Assembly: GCA_014529385.2 (NCBI GenBank) | Contig: CM043942.1 | Span: 59,759,184-59,823,183, forward strand | From: Adiantum capillus-veneris | Lineage: Eukaryota; Streptophyta; Polypodiopsida; Polypodiales; Pteridaceae | DNA: 64,000 bases | Direction of reading: 5' to 3' | Shown: one piece after another, positions 1 to 10,706 of the stretch | Position numbering within the stretch: the first letter of the stretch is position 1 | Layout: each line of letters begins with the position of its first letter | Notes under the pieces: generated by a model | What the model was told of the DNA's origin: nothing | Seen by the model: only the letters and a program-made list of their open reading frames with translations | Databases searched by the model: none | Program-made: the position numbers and the translations under genes

Positions 1-445
1 TCCACTCATAAGCTCTCACAGGCTGGAAAAAGCAGTTGCTTGCAGCCCAAGCAACCCTACCTGGTAGGTCCGTGATGACCCTCCCATTACCTGCCAGCTT
101 TTAAAATATCAATTCTGCTATATTTTGACCTATTTTTACTTCATTGGTAAATATCTTGTAAATATCTCGGAGGCCTTTAATAAAGGCTTTGCTTAAATGA
201 TTACTGCAACCCTTCAATTTTTATTAATAATTTAATTTACATTGAATCTTCCGAAAGGACTAGCGGGTTCAGTTTTTGTCTCAATTTAAATTTGAAAATT
301 TCTAGCCCGGGGTTTGTTGTGCTTAAGATTCTAAAAATACTAATTTTGCCATGGTCCAACAATTGTACATTGCTTTTTCAATAATCATATCAGTTTGATT
401 AGGCTTTATACCATCTTTAAGGTTTCAGAAACTGGAAACCTTACA
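1..445 (-). repeat. 3' LTR fragment of a long-LTR retrotransposon (element G), cut by the window edge
   Basis: This stretch aligns with 5253-5733, and both copies end in the same CCTTACA terminus. The right copy has an extra segment of about 40 bp near 5330 that is missing here. On the minus strand this is the start of the 3' LTR; the rest lies beyond the window. Its partner LTR is 2705-5733. Confidence 0.85.
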
Positions 446-1316
446 ATCACACCAACTTAAAATTTGAGATGACCTCATCTCGACCGAAATTGGAAAAATC
501 TTTGAGAAGAGAAATTTATCCTCCCAAGTGGCATCTTCGAAGGGATAACCTTTCTACTTTACCAAATGTTACTGATTACTCTAAGAGTTCCTTCTAGTTT
601 TTGGTTGGAGTTGCTTGCTAGTCAATTTTTCCTCAAGAAACTCTTAGTGTTGAGACCATCTTAAAAACCTTTACAAACCATTTGTATCATTAAAAAACTA
701 TGTTAAATCAATTCCATAAATGATCCATATATCCATCTTGTCAACATGAATGCGCTTGTCCTAACTGACCATTCAGATCAATCAGCGTTCAATAAGTATC
801 ATGTATTTCAGCTTTGCCAATCTGAACGCGCTCAGCGTGTTCTTGCCATTCTGAGCAATTTGCATCCGGCACAAACTTCCACCATTGCACCAGAGGTACC
901 CCTTCTGTGGTCTAACCTGGTTGACCAACAACATGTAAAGGGTTTTAAGAAGTATCATACCAAGAGTTCTTTTGGGCTTCCTATTAGTTTTGTACCTTAA
1001 TACTTTCATATCTATGTCATTTTCCAAGGAAGCTATCATGTTCACAAAGAATGTGAGTTGGTTTCTTGCTAACTATTTCAGTCTCAAAATTCAAATACTA
1101 TCGGGAACCTCTGTCTCATTTGCTAGATCAATCCTTAATTTCTTGATTGAATACTAACTTAACTTTAGATTCCTTAAGTAATTCTAGAAAATAAAATCAT
1201 GTATACCATTATAATATATAAGTAGCTCAAAGTTTTTCATTATTGATTTTTAGTGGTTTACAAAGCTCTAGGATTGCTAACTATGGCCAAGCAAGTGGCT
1301 CTTTTATCTTCCTCAT

Positions 1317-1697
1317 TCATAAGGTTGGTTCTCCTATGATTGCATAAGATCTGGCTCCTCTTGATCTTCCTCTACCTCGTCCTCCATTTCTACCTCCTCT
1401 TACATTATCTCCTTGATTTTGAGGAATGGCTCTAGCAGTAATTCGAGGGTTTTGTTCTTCTGGACAGTTATTTCTATAGTGCCCTATTGGATTGCATCCA
1501 TAGCACCTAATGTTTGGGAAGGTCTGCTGTAAGTTCACTGCTGCAGCTACTCCACGTTGTTGATATCCCTGGTTGGAATTTTCCCTGGCTCTTCCCCTAA
1601 AGTTACTAGATCCATTATAGTTCTTTGTAGAGTTGGTTCCTTCAGCTGCAAGAGGCTTAGCCCTGAGAAGGGCATCCTGTATTGACGTATGCCTCAT
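1317..1697 (-). pseudogene. Gag nucleocapsid fragment with CCHC zinc knuckle
   Basis: The translation contains CYGCNPIGHYRNNC, a canonical retroviral-type zinc knuckle (CX2CX4HX4C) at about residues 61-74. It is preceded by a Gln/Arg/Gly-rich stretch and followed by an Arg-Gly-rich basic tail (GGRGRGRSRG) ending near residue 126. Knuckles of this kind package element RNA in Ty3/gypsy and Ty1/copia Gag. The frame opens at an internal Met, so the N-terminal Gag domain is missing or decayed. It lies between the primer-binding site and the 3' LTR in the expected orientation. The family (gypsy or copia) cannot be decided without pol. Confidence 0.75.
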
Positions 1698-2002
1698 GGC
1701 TTTGATCCATACCTCTGCATCTCATTCCACGTTGACTCCTTTACCTTTGAAGTTGGGGGGGCTGCGCTTGTTTGAGAAGAAACAAGCGCGGTATAAAGAA
1801 CAGAAGCAGGTATCTACATGATTTCGTCAGATGGATAGACTGCCAAATTACGGCTAAGATTTAACTTCAAAATAGACAGAAGATCAAGATACTCATTTCA
1901 AAAGACTTGGTTCTTTATTCATAAGGTGAATATTTACAAGGATAGCCTTACAAAAGAGGCTTAGGATATCTCATCCTAACGAGTTGTAAATTTTTGTGGC
2001 CT

Positions 2003-2308
2003 TTAAAGAATCCCCATAGCTGGCTGATTTGGAATATGCTGATACAAACGATAGGTGTTTATAGTAAGATTTCTACAATCATCTAACTGATTGGTATAAT
2101 AGTTCTTATACTCATTGGAAATCGAAAAGTAAATTACAAGATCCAAATTCTTATGGTTATTCTGAGAAAAAGTTTTGACTCTTCGGTATGGAATTATCTG
2201 CACCACTTTATCCCATACCCATTTGTTCAGGGGTTTCTTCGTGCCTCCTGGGTAAGTTGGAACAGTGATACTAGAGCTTTTACCCAAGAAGTAGTACAAC
2301 TGAACCAC
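2003..2308 (-). CDS. Reading frame of unknown function in the element G leader
   Basis: This is a 101-codon frame between the primer-binding site and the gag knuckle on the element's coding strand. The product is Tyr/Asn-rich. I recognise no Gag, protease or polymerase motif, no signal peptide and no membrane segment. It may be a decayed N-terminal Gag segment or chance open sequence. Position and strand are the only support for it belonging to the element. Confidence 0.25.
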   Translation of the reverse strand: MVQLYYFLGKSSSITVPTYPGGTKKPLNKWVWDKVVQIIPYRRVKTFSQNNHKNLDLVIYFSISNEYKNYYTNQLDDCRNLTINTYRLYQHIPNQPAMGIL

Positions 2309-2690
2309 TCTCAGTTCCTCAACCCAGCGTAGTTTCTTTAAATCCGTGGTAAGACATCCTAGCTTCCAAGCATTGATGGAATAGGTCCCGCCTTCGTTGC
2401 TCCATTCGAGCTCCCAGCCTTTTATCTATCTGATTCGAATGAGGAGTGTGAGCCTTCATCAGTAGCTCCATCACGCTCCTTCAAAAAAAATAGTTTGGAG
2501 AACGACAAGCACTTTCATAAATAAGTTCAAATACTTGGAACTTGCGATATTCAACCACAGGATCTTCCTAAATTATCGACGCATAAGCCTTAGATTAGCT
2601 AACCAATTTTTCTTGTTTTTTTTTCTATTTCTTTTTAAATTTTTAGACAGTATGAAATTTTTCCAAACTAGCCCAGGCTCTGAGACCTAG

Positions 2691-2702
2691 GCTCTAATAC
2701 CA
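2691..2702 (-). other. Primer-binding site of element G (tRNA-iMet type)
   Basis: On the minus strand this reads TGGTATTAGAGC, one base from the common plant initiator-Met primer-binding site TGGTATCAGAGC. It lies two bases inside the LTR edge, which fixes the element as minus-strand. Confidence 0.8.
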
Positions 2703-2704
2703 CT

Positions 2705-5700
2705 TGTAAGGTCCCCAAATCATCGACACCAAAACGGGATGGGATCCTTGACAGGTCTCTAGGTCTGATAAAAATCAGAGTTTCTAAACAAGAAAAATCC
2801 AAGGAATAGACCTTTACCATTGACAATGGCTTGGGTCTATAGCCTTAGAAGAAGACCTAGTCCTGTCTCATAGCGAAAACGGGACAACATAGTAAAAGTC
2901 CAAAAAAATTGTTTCGGTCTTATATCTTTCACAAATTGGGGTAAGGTATCCTCAACCAACGCTTTTTTCCCCCTAGCAAATGTGAGGGCACAGCCGCTGG
3001 TGGACTCCTCTTCCAAGTGAAGAAGTTCTCTAAACGTTCTAGTCCGCAGGGATGGATAGTTACCTAACTAATCAGGTCCACCCGTCCATGATTGACAACC
3101 TTAGTCAATCCCCACTTACCACCCAACAATCACACATGATTCTTTTGTTATTTAATTACTACCACATTCTTATCACAATTAAAATAATGATTCCTTTTAT
3201 CCTTCATAATAGGATTTTATTAAAACATCCTTTGAAAACAGTATTGAAAACATTCTTTTAGGAAACAGACATCTTTAAACATAAGACAGGGTACTGTCAA
3301 TCAAAACATTGTCCATAATAACCATGACCAGTACTCTTCTTGTCTCAAGATCACCTAAGGGTGAAAAAATGGCACCCATCCCTTATTCACAATCCGGAGT
3401 GGATAAACCCGTACCCAAGGTTCCGGGTGCCCATACAAACGGGTGGCTCCCCTAGGATAAAAACAGTATCCTAACTTATGTAGAAACATCAAGACATGAC
3501 ACGGAGTAGAAACTCATCATTCATGGGGGTAACCGACTTATCCGTAGATGGAAATCCATCATTATCATCAAAATATACCAAGGAGTCGGAGGTGTCTTGA
3601 GACAAGCTGTCTTAAGGATGATCAACCATATCTTTCCTAATTCAACCAATTTTAACCCAACCAATTCTTTCCTACATTATAAACAATGCATGTTGAAAGT
3701 TACCCTTTGTTTTTGGTCAACTATTAATTTTCTTATTCTTACTCACTCCTTACATATGCAATGCTAACTTAAAAATGAACTTTAAAAGATTTAATTGAAC
3801 AAAATGGAAATCCACCTAGGACTGCTCGGCCATTTGCTACTGCGCTAGAGCCTGCAGACTTTCCTCCGTCGGCCTATGGCTAGGCCGAACCTCATGGTCA
3901 ATAGTGACTTTATTTCTTTTGTTGCTAATATCCTTTTCCTTGGTAAGAGGATTTCCTCGGGTTCTCTTTGGAGTCATATCGGCAGCCTTATAAAAAGACT
4001 TAATCGATTAGAGGTTTAATTCAATAATCTCTTTTCTTTTTTTTTACCCAAAAATAAGGATTTTTGGAGTAAGTAGGTATCCTTGATAGATTATTGGATG
4101 AGATATTCCTCCTATAACTTCCCTATACTATAAGTAATTTCCCATAATTACCATTTAATTAGGGAGGCTATTTAACTAGGTTTCTCCTTAGTCTATTTTT
4201 CATGAATATTTATATTTAACCATAGTAAATTATAATTCCTATGGGCTAATGGATTACTCACCCTAATTATAATTTGATATGTTCTATCTTTAGGAATTTT
4301 CATAAATTTGATTTATAACCTTTTCTTCCTATACTTATGGTCTAATTTAGGCAAAACTTTGCTGATAGTAATTTGTTACACCAACCAATGATGCTGAGGT
4401 AATTTTCACAACCTTCAATAGTGATTTTGAACCTCAGGTATTTTTTTGGTAATTAGATAAATTCATTTTCTAATTTCCTTTCTCTATTTTACAAACAAAA
4501 TCAATTACTTTTAATAGATAAGTATTTAAAACTATTTATTTGAGATCAGGGTATTTATCACGGATTCCTCAAGGTGTGTTCTACCTCTGATAATTATATC
4601 AAAGTGTTTTGGATTAATTTACTATTTTTCTCGTTTTATTTCCCCCTAAAAATAATATAATGTTATTGAGATAATTAGGTAACTAATTATCTGATGTTAA
4701 CATAATTATTGAGGGTTTCCTAGCATGTAATATATCTCTGAAAAATAACACAAAGCATTTTGAATGAATTTGCTTATTTTTTCCTTTATTTTTCACAAAA
4801 AACATGATAATTATGCTTAATTACTTATGAAAACCTTAAGATAATTTTTTTGCTAAATGACTATCTAATGAAAATCTGATAATTATCTCAACTTAATCTA
4901 AACTTGTTTAATATATTTCCCATTAATTTATGGTTAATATGGATAATTTCAGTCCTATATTAATTAATTAGCTTAATATCCCTAAGCTTAGTTATAACAA
5001 TCAGTAGAGAATATTTAATTAAGAGAGGATTCTTGAGTATCAATAGGATTAATCTTTAATTTATTAAGAAAATAGATTAACCTAGGTTTGCTAATTAAGA
5101 AGGATTAGGCTAATTATCGTTTAATTTAACCAACTAGAGTTTAATCTCTAGAGTTTTCTACATAGCAGTCTCTCTAGATGAGAGAGAGAGTGTGTCAAGG
5201 CTCCGAGTGTGTTTTAAATTGTGACGCAAGGGGTCCTATTTATAGTTTTCTAGCACTCATAAGCTCTCACAGGCTGGAAAAAGTAGTTGCTTACAGCCCA
5301 AGAAGCCCTACAGCTCCAAATGGTGCCCCTTGGTGCTAAATGAGTCCCTGGCAGGTCAGTGATGATCCTTCCATTACCTGCCAGCTTTTAAAATATCAAT
5401 TCTGCTATATTTTGACCTATTTTTTCTTAATTGATAAATATCTTGTAAATATATGGGAGGCCTTTAATAAAGTCTATGCTTAAATGATTACTGCAACCCT
5501 TCAATTTTTCTTAATAATTTAATTTACATTCAATCTTCCGGAAGGACTAGCAGGGTCAGTTTTTGTCCAAATTTAAATATGAAAATTTCTAGCCCAGGGT
5601 TTGCTGTGCTTAAGATTCTAAAAATACCAATATTTGCCACGGTCAGACAATTCTACATTTCTTTTTCAATAATCATATCAGTTTCATTAGGCTTTATACC

Positions 5701-5733
5701 ATCTTTAGGATTTCAGAAACTGGAAACCTTACA
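2705..5733 (-). repeat. 5' LTR of element G (3029 bp)
   Basis: It starts TGTAAGG and ends CCTTACA, a matching inverted terminus. The start abuts a primer-binding site and the end is shared with the copy at 1-445. At about 3 kb it is a long LTR. No gene is visible inside; the sequence is AT-rich. The right edge falls inside the RNase H coding region of element F, and the first flanking bases, AAACG, are the expected right target-site duplication. The left duplication lies outside the window. Confidence 0.85.
5235..5245 (-). promoter_or_regulatory. TATA box of the element G LTR promoter
   Basis: The minus strand reads CTATAAATAGG, a strong plant TATA box. It lies about 490 bp inside the 5' end of the LTR, placing the U3/R boundary a little further left. 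Confidence 0.6.
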
Positions 5734-6294
5734 AAACGCGACACCATATAGATAGTGTCGCCACTTTCGTAAAGCGTGAATTATGGCATAGAGATCTCTC
5801 TCATAGACAAAATAATTCTGTTGAGCTCTATCTAACTTTTTACTTTCAAAGGCTATAGGTCTTCCCTGCTAGAGAAGTACTGCACCAATGGGTTCATCAC
5901 TAGCATCAGCCTCTACCGCAAACGGCACAAGCGGGTCGACGATTGCTAGGATGGGAGAAGTGGCTGTAACTACCTTGAGCTGTTCAAAACTGCATTTTTG
6001 GGCTTCTTCCCAAGAAAAGGTGTTACCTTTTGCTTTAAGTTGATCCGTCATAGGAACAGTGATTTTGACATAGTCACGGATAGACTGTCGATTAAATCCA
6101 GCCATGCCTAAAAATATATGAAGCTCCTCAACCGTGTTGGGATGTGGCCATCGAAGAATGGCAGCGACCTTGTCAGTGTCCATCTTGATGCCAAAATAAG
6201 AGATCACATGACTGAGGTAATGTATCTCTGTTTCAAAGAAATCGCACTTGCTTTGCTTAGCATATATTGCGTGAGCTCGTAGCTGTTCAAACAC
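5734..6294 (-). pseudogene. Ty3/gypsy RNase H domain (element F), truncated by insertion
   Basis: The frame begins just after an in-frame stop and continues the RT thumb and connection (LSHVISYFGIKMD, GMAGFNRQSIRDY) into RNase H with the family signature FAVEADASDEPIGAVLL. It continues past a stop near 5869 into YERDLYAII and KWRHYLYG, the usual Ty3/gypsy RNase H core, and is then cut by the LTR at 5733. RNase H removes the RNA template and primers during reverse transcription. A stop at 6298-6300 separates it from RT at a place where the family has Leu-Arg. Confidence 0.85.
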
Positions 6295-6297
6295 TAA

Positions 6298-6894
6298 TCA
6301 TAAGTGTTCTATGTGTTCATCTTCAGTCTTACTGTAAATGAGAATGTCATCAAGGAAAACCACAACAAATTTTCCAAGATAGGGACGTAAGACACAATCC
6401 AGGAGTGTCATAAATGTAGCTGGAGCATTGGTTAGACCAAAAGGCTTAACCAAAAAGTCAAAATGCCCGAACCGTGTTCTGAATGCAGTTTTGGAGATAT
6501 CTTGCAATAGGATACGTACCTGGTGGTATCCTGAACAAAGATCTATCTTTGTATAGTATCTTGCCCTGTGGAGTTGATCAAACAACTCATCCACTCAAGG
6601 CAGAGGATACTTGTTCTTGATGATTATCGCATTTAATCCACGATAATCTACGCACATGCGCATAGTACCATCTTTCTTTTTTACCAATAGAATTGGTGAT
6701 GCCCAAGGCGAAGTGCTAGGTCTAATGAAACCACAAGTGAGGTAGTCAGCCAACTGACTCTCAACCTCCTTGGCTTCTTTAGCACTCATACGATAAGGTG
6801 GTTTACTCACCGGTTTAGTGCCTGGCAAGACATCTATGCCATGATGCACATCACATGTAGGGGGTAAACCCAACGGTAAATCACTTGACAACAC
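6298..6894 (-). pseudogene. Ty3/gypsy reverse transcriptase (element F), one nonsense break
   Basis: The first half (6894-6595) carries [15 protein letters not shown] and [12 protein letters not shown]. The second half (6594-6298) carries [25 protein letters not shown] and the catalytic [10 protein letters not shown], with both metal-binding aspartates kept. The halves are in the same frame, split by a TGA at 6595-6597 where the family reads Pro-Arg-Ile/Val-Asp-Glu. It copies element RNA into cDNA in the cytoplasmic particle when intact. It is dead here as a continuous protein. Confidence 0.9.
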
Positions 6895-7039
6895 ATCACT
6901 ATACTCTGTGAGTAAGTAAGTCAGTTTTTGCCGTGCAAAAGGAGAAAGTAAACTAGAGTTATGCTGGGATGGAGAATCGTGTAATTCCTATAATGTTTGT
7001 TTTACAACAGTTACACGTTTCTCTATAAAATTAAAATTG

Positions 7040-7165
7040 AGAGCACTTTGCCCGTCAGATTTATTAACACTTTGTTTATCAGTAGAATTCATTGCACTTT
7101 GCATACCATTAGAATTTATTGCACTTTGCATACCATTACTAGAATTCACTGCACTTTGCTCTTGA
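7040..7165 (-). repeat. Coding minisatellite in the protease-RT linker of element F
   Basis: Between the protease and RT domains the minus strand encodes four to five imperfect copies of a 9-10 residue unit of the form QSAxNSxxxM. The DNA unit is about 27-36 bp and contains the words GAATTCA/GAATTTA and CATACCATT. It expands a normally variable linker without breaking the frame. Confidence 0.7.
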
Positions 7166-7214
7166 GAATTCACAAGACTTGGAGACAAGCATTCACACAA
7201 AAAGACTTCATCTA

Positions 7215-7858
7215 TTAGATTTTCTTTCTACAAAATAGAAAGCTCGGGTGTAGATATAAGAGGTGCAGATGGTATATTTTTCTCACCAAGAAAAAGCACA
7301 TGTTTACCATTGGCATAAAGGATAAGGAGTTGTTTTCATAACTAGTGTGAAATGTGTTTCCTAAACCATGTAGCCACTCCCGTCCTAAAACTACATCAGC
7401 ACGGTCCATGTTCATAACTTTGAATTCAAGGGTCATTGTATGATCTTGAACAATAAACTCAACCCCTTGAACTACCGTGTCCCATACTTCTTTATCATTT
7501 CCAAAATCTACTCCACCACATACTTGTGAGAGCAAGGAGTTTGTGTAAGCTTCAATTTCATGACTAGCTTATAGTTTAAGAAGTTATGAGTTGCACCATC
7601 ATCCACTAAAATACGAACACGTTGTCCATTAATAGTTCCATGCATGCGAATCAAATCATGGGGGCCAAAGGTGGGCTGCCACATTGAAGCAAGCACACAA
7701 CACTTGTGCTTTTCTTCCATATGAAGAACTTCTACAACACAATATTTAGGAGATGAATCTAATGTGAGGCATTGCACCATGTGCATGGCATTTTCTTTGC
7801 CTTGCAAAAGAGGAAAATCTTTCTTATTATGTTGGTCCGAAAGACATCTAAAACACAA
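7215..7858 (-). pseudogene. Aspartic protease with degenerate zinc knuckle (element F), frameshifted
   Basis: The upstream frame (7858-7508) starts with CFRCLSDQHNKKDF, a zinc knuckle whose last Cys is lost. It continues to RILVDDGATHNFL, the retropepsin active site normally DSGAT or DTGAT, here DDGAT. The downstream frame (7535-7215) carries VVLGREWLHGLG, the family's C-terminal protease motif. The two frames overlap and differ, so an indel lies near 7510-7530. The protease would process Gag-Pol. Frameshift and altered active site argue against function. Confidence 0.8.
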
Positions 7859-8005
7859 ATTGTGTTTTTTTGCACGCTCAAAATCAGCAGTGCTGAGAGA
7901 CCCACGCGGAGTATCTCATGATTGCTTAGGCTTCTTAGCCTCTTGTGGGCGTGGAGAGGTAGATTGTTTTTTATTTCTCTTGGAACGTGTGGTAGATCTA
8001 CCTCG

Positions 8006-8917
8006 TCATTGTCTGTTCGCTACATTGCTCTTAGCAAAAGTATTCTTAGAGTAGGGAACATTTCCTTTCCTCTCTTGGTCATCATCATATCTTTGCGCAT
8101 GATTGATGGCTTCTTCCAAAGTTTTTGGATGTTGGGTCTTGACATAAAGACGATAGTCTTTGTCAAGACCCCTATTAAAACCCCATATCTTTTGGAATTC
8201 ATATAGACCTTCTAGTTTTAATATGATTTCCCGATACCTCGAAAGGTATTGTGTGAGCAAGAGTACAGACATGCGGCATGCATCCCATGCTAACCAATTC
8301 TTATCTTCTTCATTGGAGTCCAAAAACTCTTTGGAGAAAGAAGCTTGAAATGCAACCCAAGACGGAGGACGAGCATCTATTGGAAATGTCATCCACCACT
8401 TATAGTCTTTTCCTTTAAGAGATAGACTTGTTTCCACAGCCGTCTTTATATCCGGGGTGTGTCTCAATCTATGAATATCACTCCATTTGTGTAAGAACGT
8501 ATTGACCGCATCCTTGTTGCGATCACGCTCTTCCTCGTGAAACTCAGGAAGTACTTCATTGCTACCTTTTTCATCTTCTACAACACTTGTCTCTTGGACT
8601 CCTTGAGGCATGCAAGCTTGGTTCCCTTGAACCATGCCACTTGTGGCTCCTTGACTCGTCTGTGAATTCATAAATTTCACAAGTAACTCCGTAAGAGTGG
8701 TAACATTTGCATTGAATGCAGAGAGGTTGCTTTCAAGTACGCTTTGGCAATGTTCCAAAGTCCTTAAAGAAACCATATCTACAAGCCCATGATCTCCTAG
8801 ATCATCATCATCATGCATAGTAGTGTCAGCAGCACCCGTGGTGCTTTGATTTTGATCTACATGCTCAAAATCAAACGTGTGTATAGGTGGGATATCCTCA
8901 CTGGCCATGGTAAACAC
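8006..8917 (-). pseudogene. Ty3/gypsy Gag capsid region (element F)
   Basis: A 303-codon frame with a retrotransposon Gag capsid domain at about residues 140-260 (motifs KWWMTFPID, SWVAFQASFSKEFLD, LSRYREIILKLEG). The N-terminal 120 residues are acidic and Gln/Thr-rich. It ends at a TGA (8006-8008). The same frame continues through basic sequence to another TGA (7916-7918) before reaching the knuckle at 7858, so both stops look like nonsense mutations inside one original Gag. I chose the upstream Met at 8917; MASEDIP four codons later is equally likely. Confidence 0.85.
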
Positions 8918-9100
8918 ATACTAATGCAAATAGAGAAAAAAAAATGACAACTTGTACCTTGAGAAATTGAATCCTTTGTGTTTTATATGCTCCACGATTT
9001 TCATTGCATCCAAACCTCGCCTTGCAGGAATTGAGCACTTCATTTGTCATTCGTTGTAAGAACACCTTTGATGATTCTTCACAAAAACCCGTCATTTTTC

Positions 9101-9363
9101 TGAAGGCTTTTCTTCACTTTGAATCTACCTCCTTAAGAAAAAAAGAATTTTTGGAGAAAAACTTGCCTTCCTCCGAGAAGTAAAAAGGAAGGGTGAAGCT
9201 ACTTCCTTGAAGTTTAAAGCTTTCCCTTTCCTTCTAGTTTTCCTTTCAACACAAGTAGACTATCTTTTCTTGTTATTCACAACAAGGGCCAAAATCTTGA
9301 TGGTAAAGTGTTGGCCTCTTACCCTCATGGGGTGGGTTCAACCCTCCTTCATGCAAGGGTTAA
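9101..9363. other. Unassigned spacer between element F and the TIR pair
   Basis: AT-rich sequence with no coding motif. It may contain the decayed leader or LTR edge of element F. The only structure I see is a tRNA-like segment near its right end. Confidence 0.4.
9296..9352 (+). repeat. Possible tRNA-derived SINE head
   Basis: The segment has an A-box-like TGATGGTAAAGTGTTGG and, about 35 bases on, a B-box-like GGGTTCAACCC, in the order and spacing of an RNA polymerase III internal promoter. A full cloverleaf does not close, so a functional tRNA is unlikely. A truncated SINE or degraded tRNA pseudogene fits better. Confidence 0.3.
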
Positions 9364-10702
9364 CACTAGGTTGGTAATGGGATACTTTTATATCCTGGGA
9401 CACTTTTATGTCCTCTTAAGTGAACATTTTCCTTGAATTATGTAAGGAGTTTCAAAATGGATTTTGAGGTGCTATCTGTCTAGAAAGTTGTCTCATGAGC
9501 TGAAAAAAACTCGACATTTTTTTGGAATATCAATTCCATCTTTAACCTTGTCCTTGCACAACATTTCACAACCTAAAGTGTATGAAAAAACAGGTCCTGT
9601 TTTTGGCTTTTTTCAAATTTTTGCAACTATACCACTCTAGAATTCATGTTTGTGAGGTCTATAATGCTAGAGAACCATCTTTAGTAGTCCTCAACATGTC
9701 CTGATGCTTCTAGGGAGAAATAAATGTTAAAGTTGTAAGTTATGACCAAATTACAAAAATTGTCAAATCCTGTTTTTTAGCCAATTTTAGCTCTTCTATG
9801 ATTTTTTTGGTGGCTTTCATGATATCGAAATGCAGTTTTGATTTTCTATGTCGCATATTGTGACATAAAGCTAATATTCCTTGAGTTTTGGGGCACCTAA
9901 TACCCTATTTTGCATAGCAGACAACGATGGTTGATTTTTTCAATTATAGAAGAAAACGAAACATTCTAGTATATCAAGTATAGCTTTTTCAATATTGTTA
10001 GTTTCTTGTGACAATTACATGCATTTTGTAGGTAGTAACCATATCTAGTCATAAGGATCAAATTTGGCTAGATATTGAATAGTTTCTATGGGATTCTACA
10101 ACTCATAATGTTGAACCCAGTTTTTTCATGTTTGCTGTATTTAGCACTTCATCTTTGTCCCCAAGATTCCCCGTGGTAAGAGATGTATTATTCTTTTGAC
10201 ATGCTCCATGGCTCCTTATGAACCTAAAGGACAATAGGGAACTAAGAACACATGCATATATTATTTGTATTGAGCGTGGCTATAGAAACTTTGATGATAG
10301 GTTTGCAAAATGGTAAACATTCAACTTTTTTGTACCTATTTCTTTTGGCAAAACAAAAAATAGGGAGTGAGAAGCAATCATATGTTCTGATCACCAACCC
10401 ATTGAAGTTAACTAGGGAATTTATCTCAAGTCATACAAAAATCCCTAATCTTATTTTTATGCAACAAAACGTAAGAAATGACTGTTTTGATGAAAATGTA
10501 GTGGTCCGTCAGCTTTGGAGGCTTGGTGTGACCAAAAGATCAGAAATTTTACAAGTTTCTTATTTTTTCCATGTGTAGTAGGGCTTGAACTATAACCTCG
10601 TGAAAGGATTTTACAAAATGAGTGGATCTACTATGGTTTTGGAGGTTTTTTTCAAAACCTTGAAAGCACACTTTTATGTCCTGTTAGGTTACCAACCTAG
10701 TG
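9364..10702 (+). mobile_element. 1339-bp TIR element, left member of an inverted pair
   Basis: The ends are inverted repeats: CACTAGGTTGGTAA at the left and its complement TTACCAACCTAGTG at the right. Both edges are flanked by TTAA (9360-9363, 10703-10706). Just inside each end are near-palindromic words such as GGGACACTTTTATGTCCT. No transposase is encoded; a 108-codon frame at 10252-10578 has no recognisable domain. The body is homologous, in inverted orientation, to 10707-12048. Class is uncertain: TTAA duplications suggest piggyBac-like chemistry, a TA duplication inside TTAA would suit Tc1/mariner, and the CACTA-like start lacks the expected 3-bp direct duplication. Confidence 0.75.
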
Positions 10703-10706
10703 TTAA

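Larger units (their letters stand above)
446..2704 (-). mobile_element. Internal region of element G: gag remnant, no pol
   Basis: Only 2.26 kb separates the two LTRs, too short for gag plus pol. Read on the minus strand, the order is primer-binding site, an unassigned reading frame (2308-2003), a gag zinc knuckle (1697-1317), then about 870 bp (446-1316) in which I recognise nothing. No protease, reverse transcriptase, RNase H or integrase motif is visible, so this looks like a non-autonomous or internally deleted element that would depend on a relative for mobilisation. Confidence 0.7.
5734..9100 (-). mobile_element. Ty3/gypsy retrotransposon F, broken gag-pol, interrupted by element G
   Basis: On the minus strand the domain order is Gag (8917-8006), degenerate zinc knuckle and aspartic protease (7858-7215), reverse transcriptase (6894-6298) and RNase H (6294-5734). 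This is the Ty3/gypsy order. The RNase H frame runs to the edge of the element G LTR at 5733 and stops there. Integrase and the 3' LTR are outside the window or deleted. I could not find a 5' LTR or primer-binding site between 8917 and the TIR element at 9364. A frame at 9095-8898 upstream of gag is unassigned. Confidence 0.85.

Noticed and set aside
9296-9352. Functional tRNA-Lys gene
   Set aside because: A- and B-box-like words are present but the acceptor and T stems do not pair convincingly.
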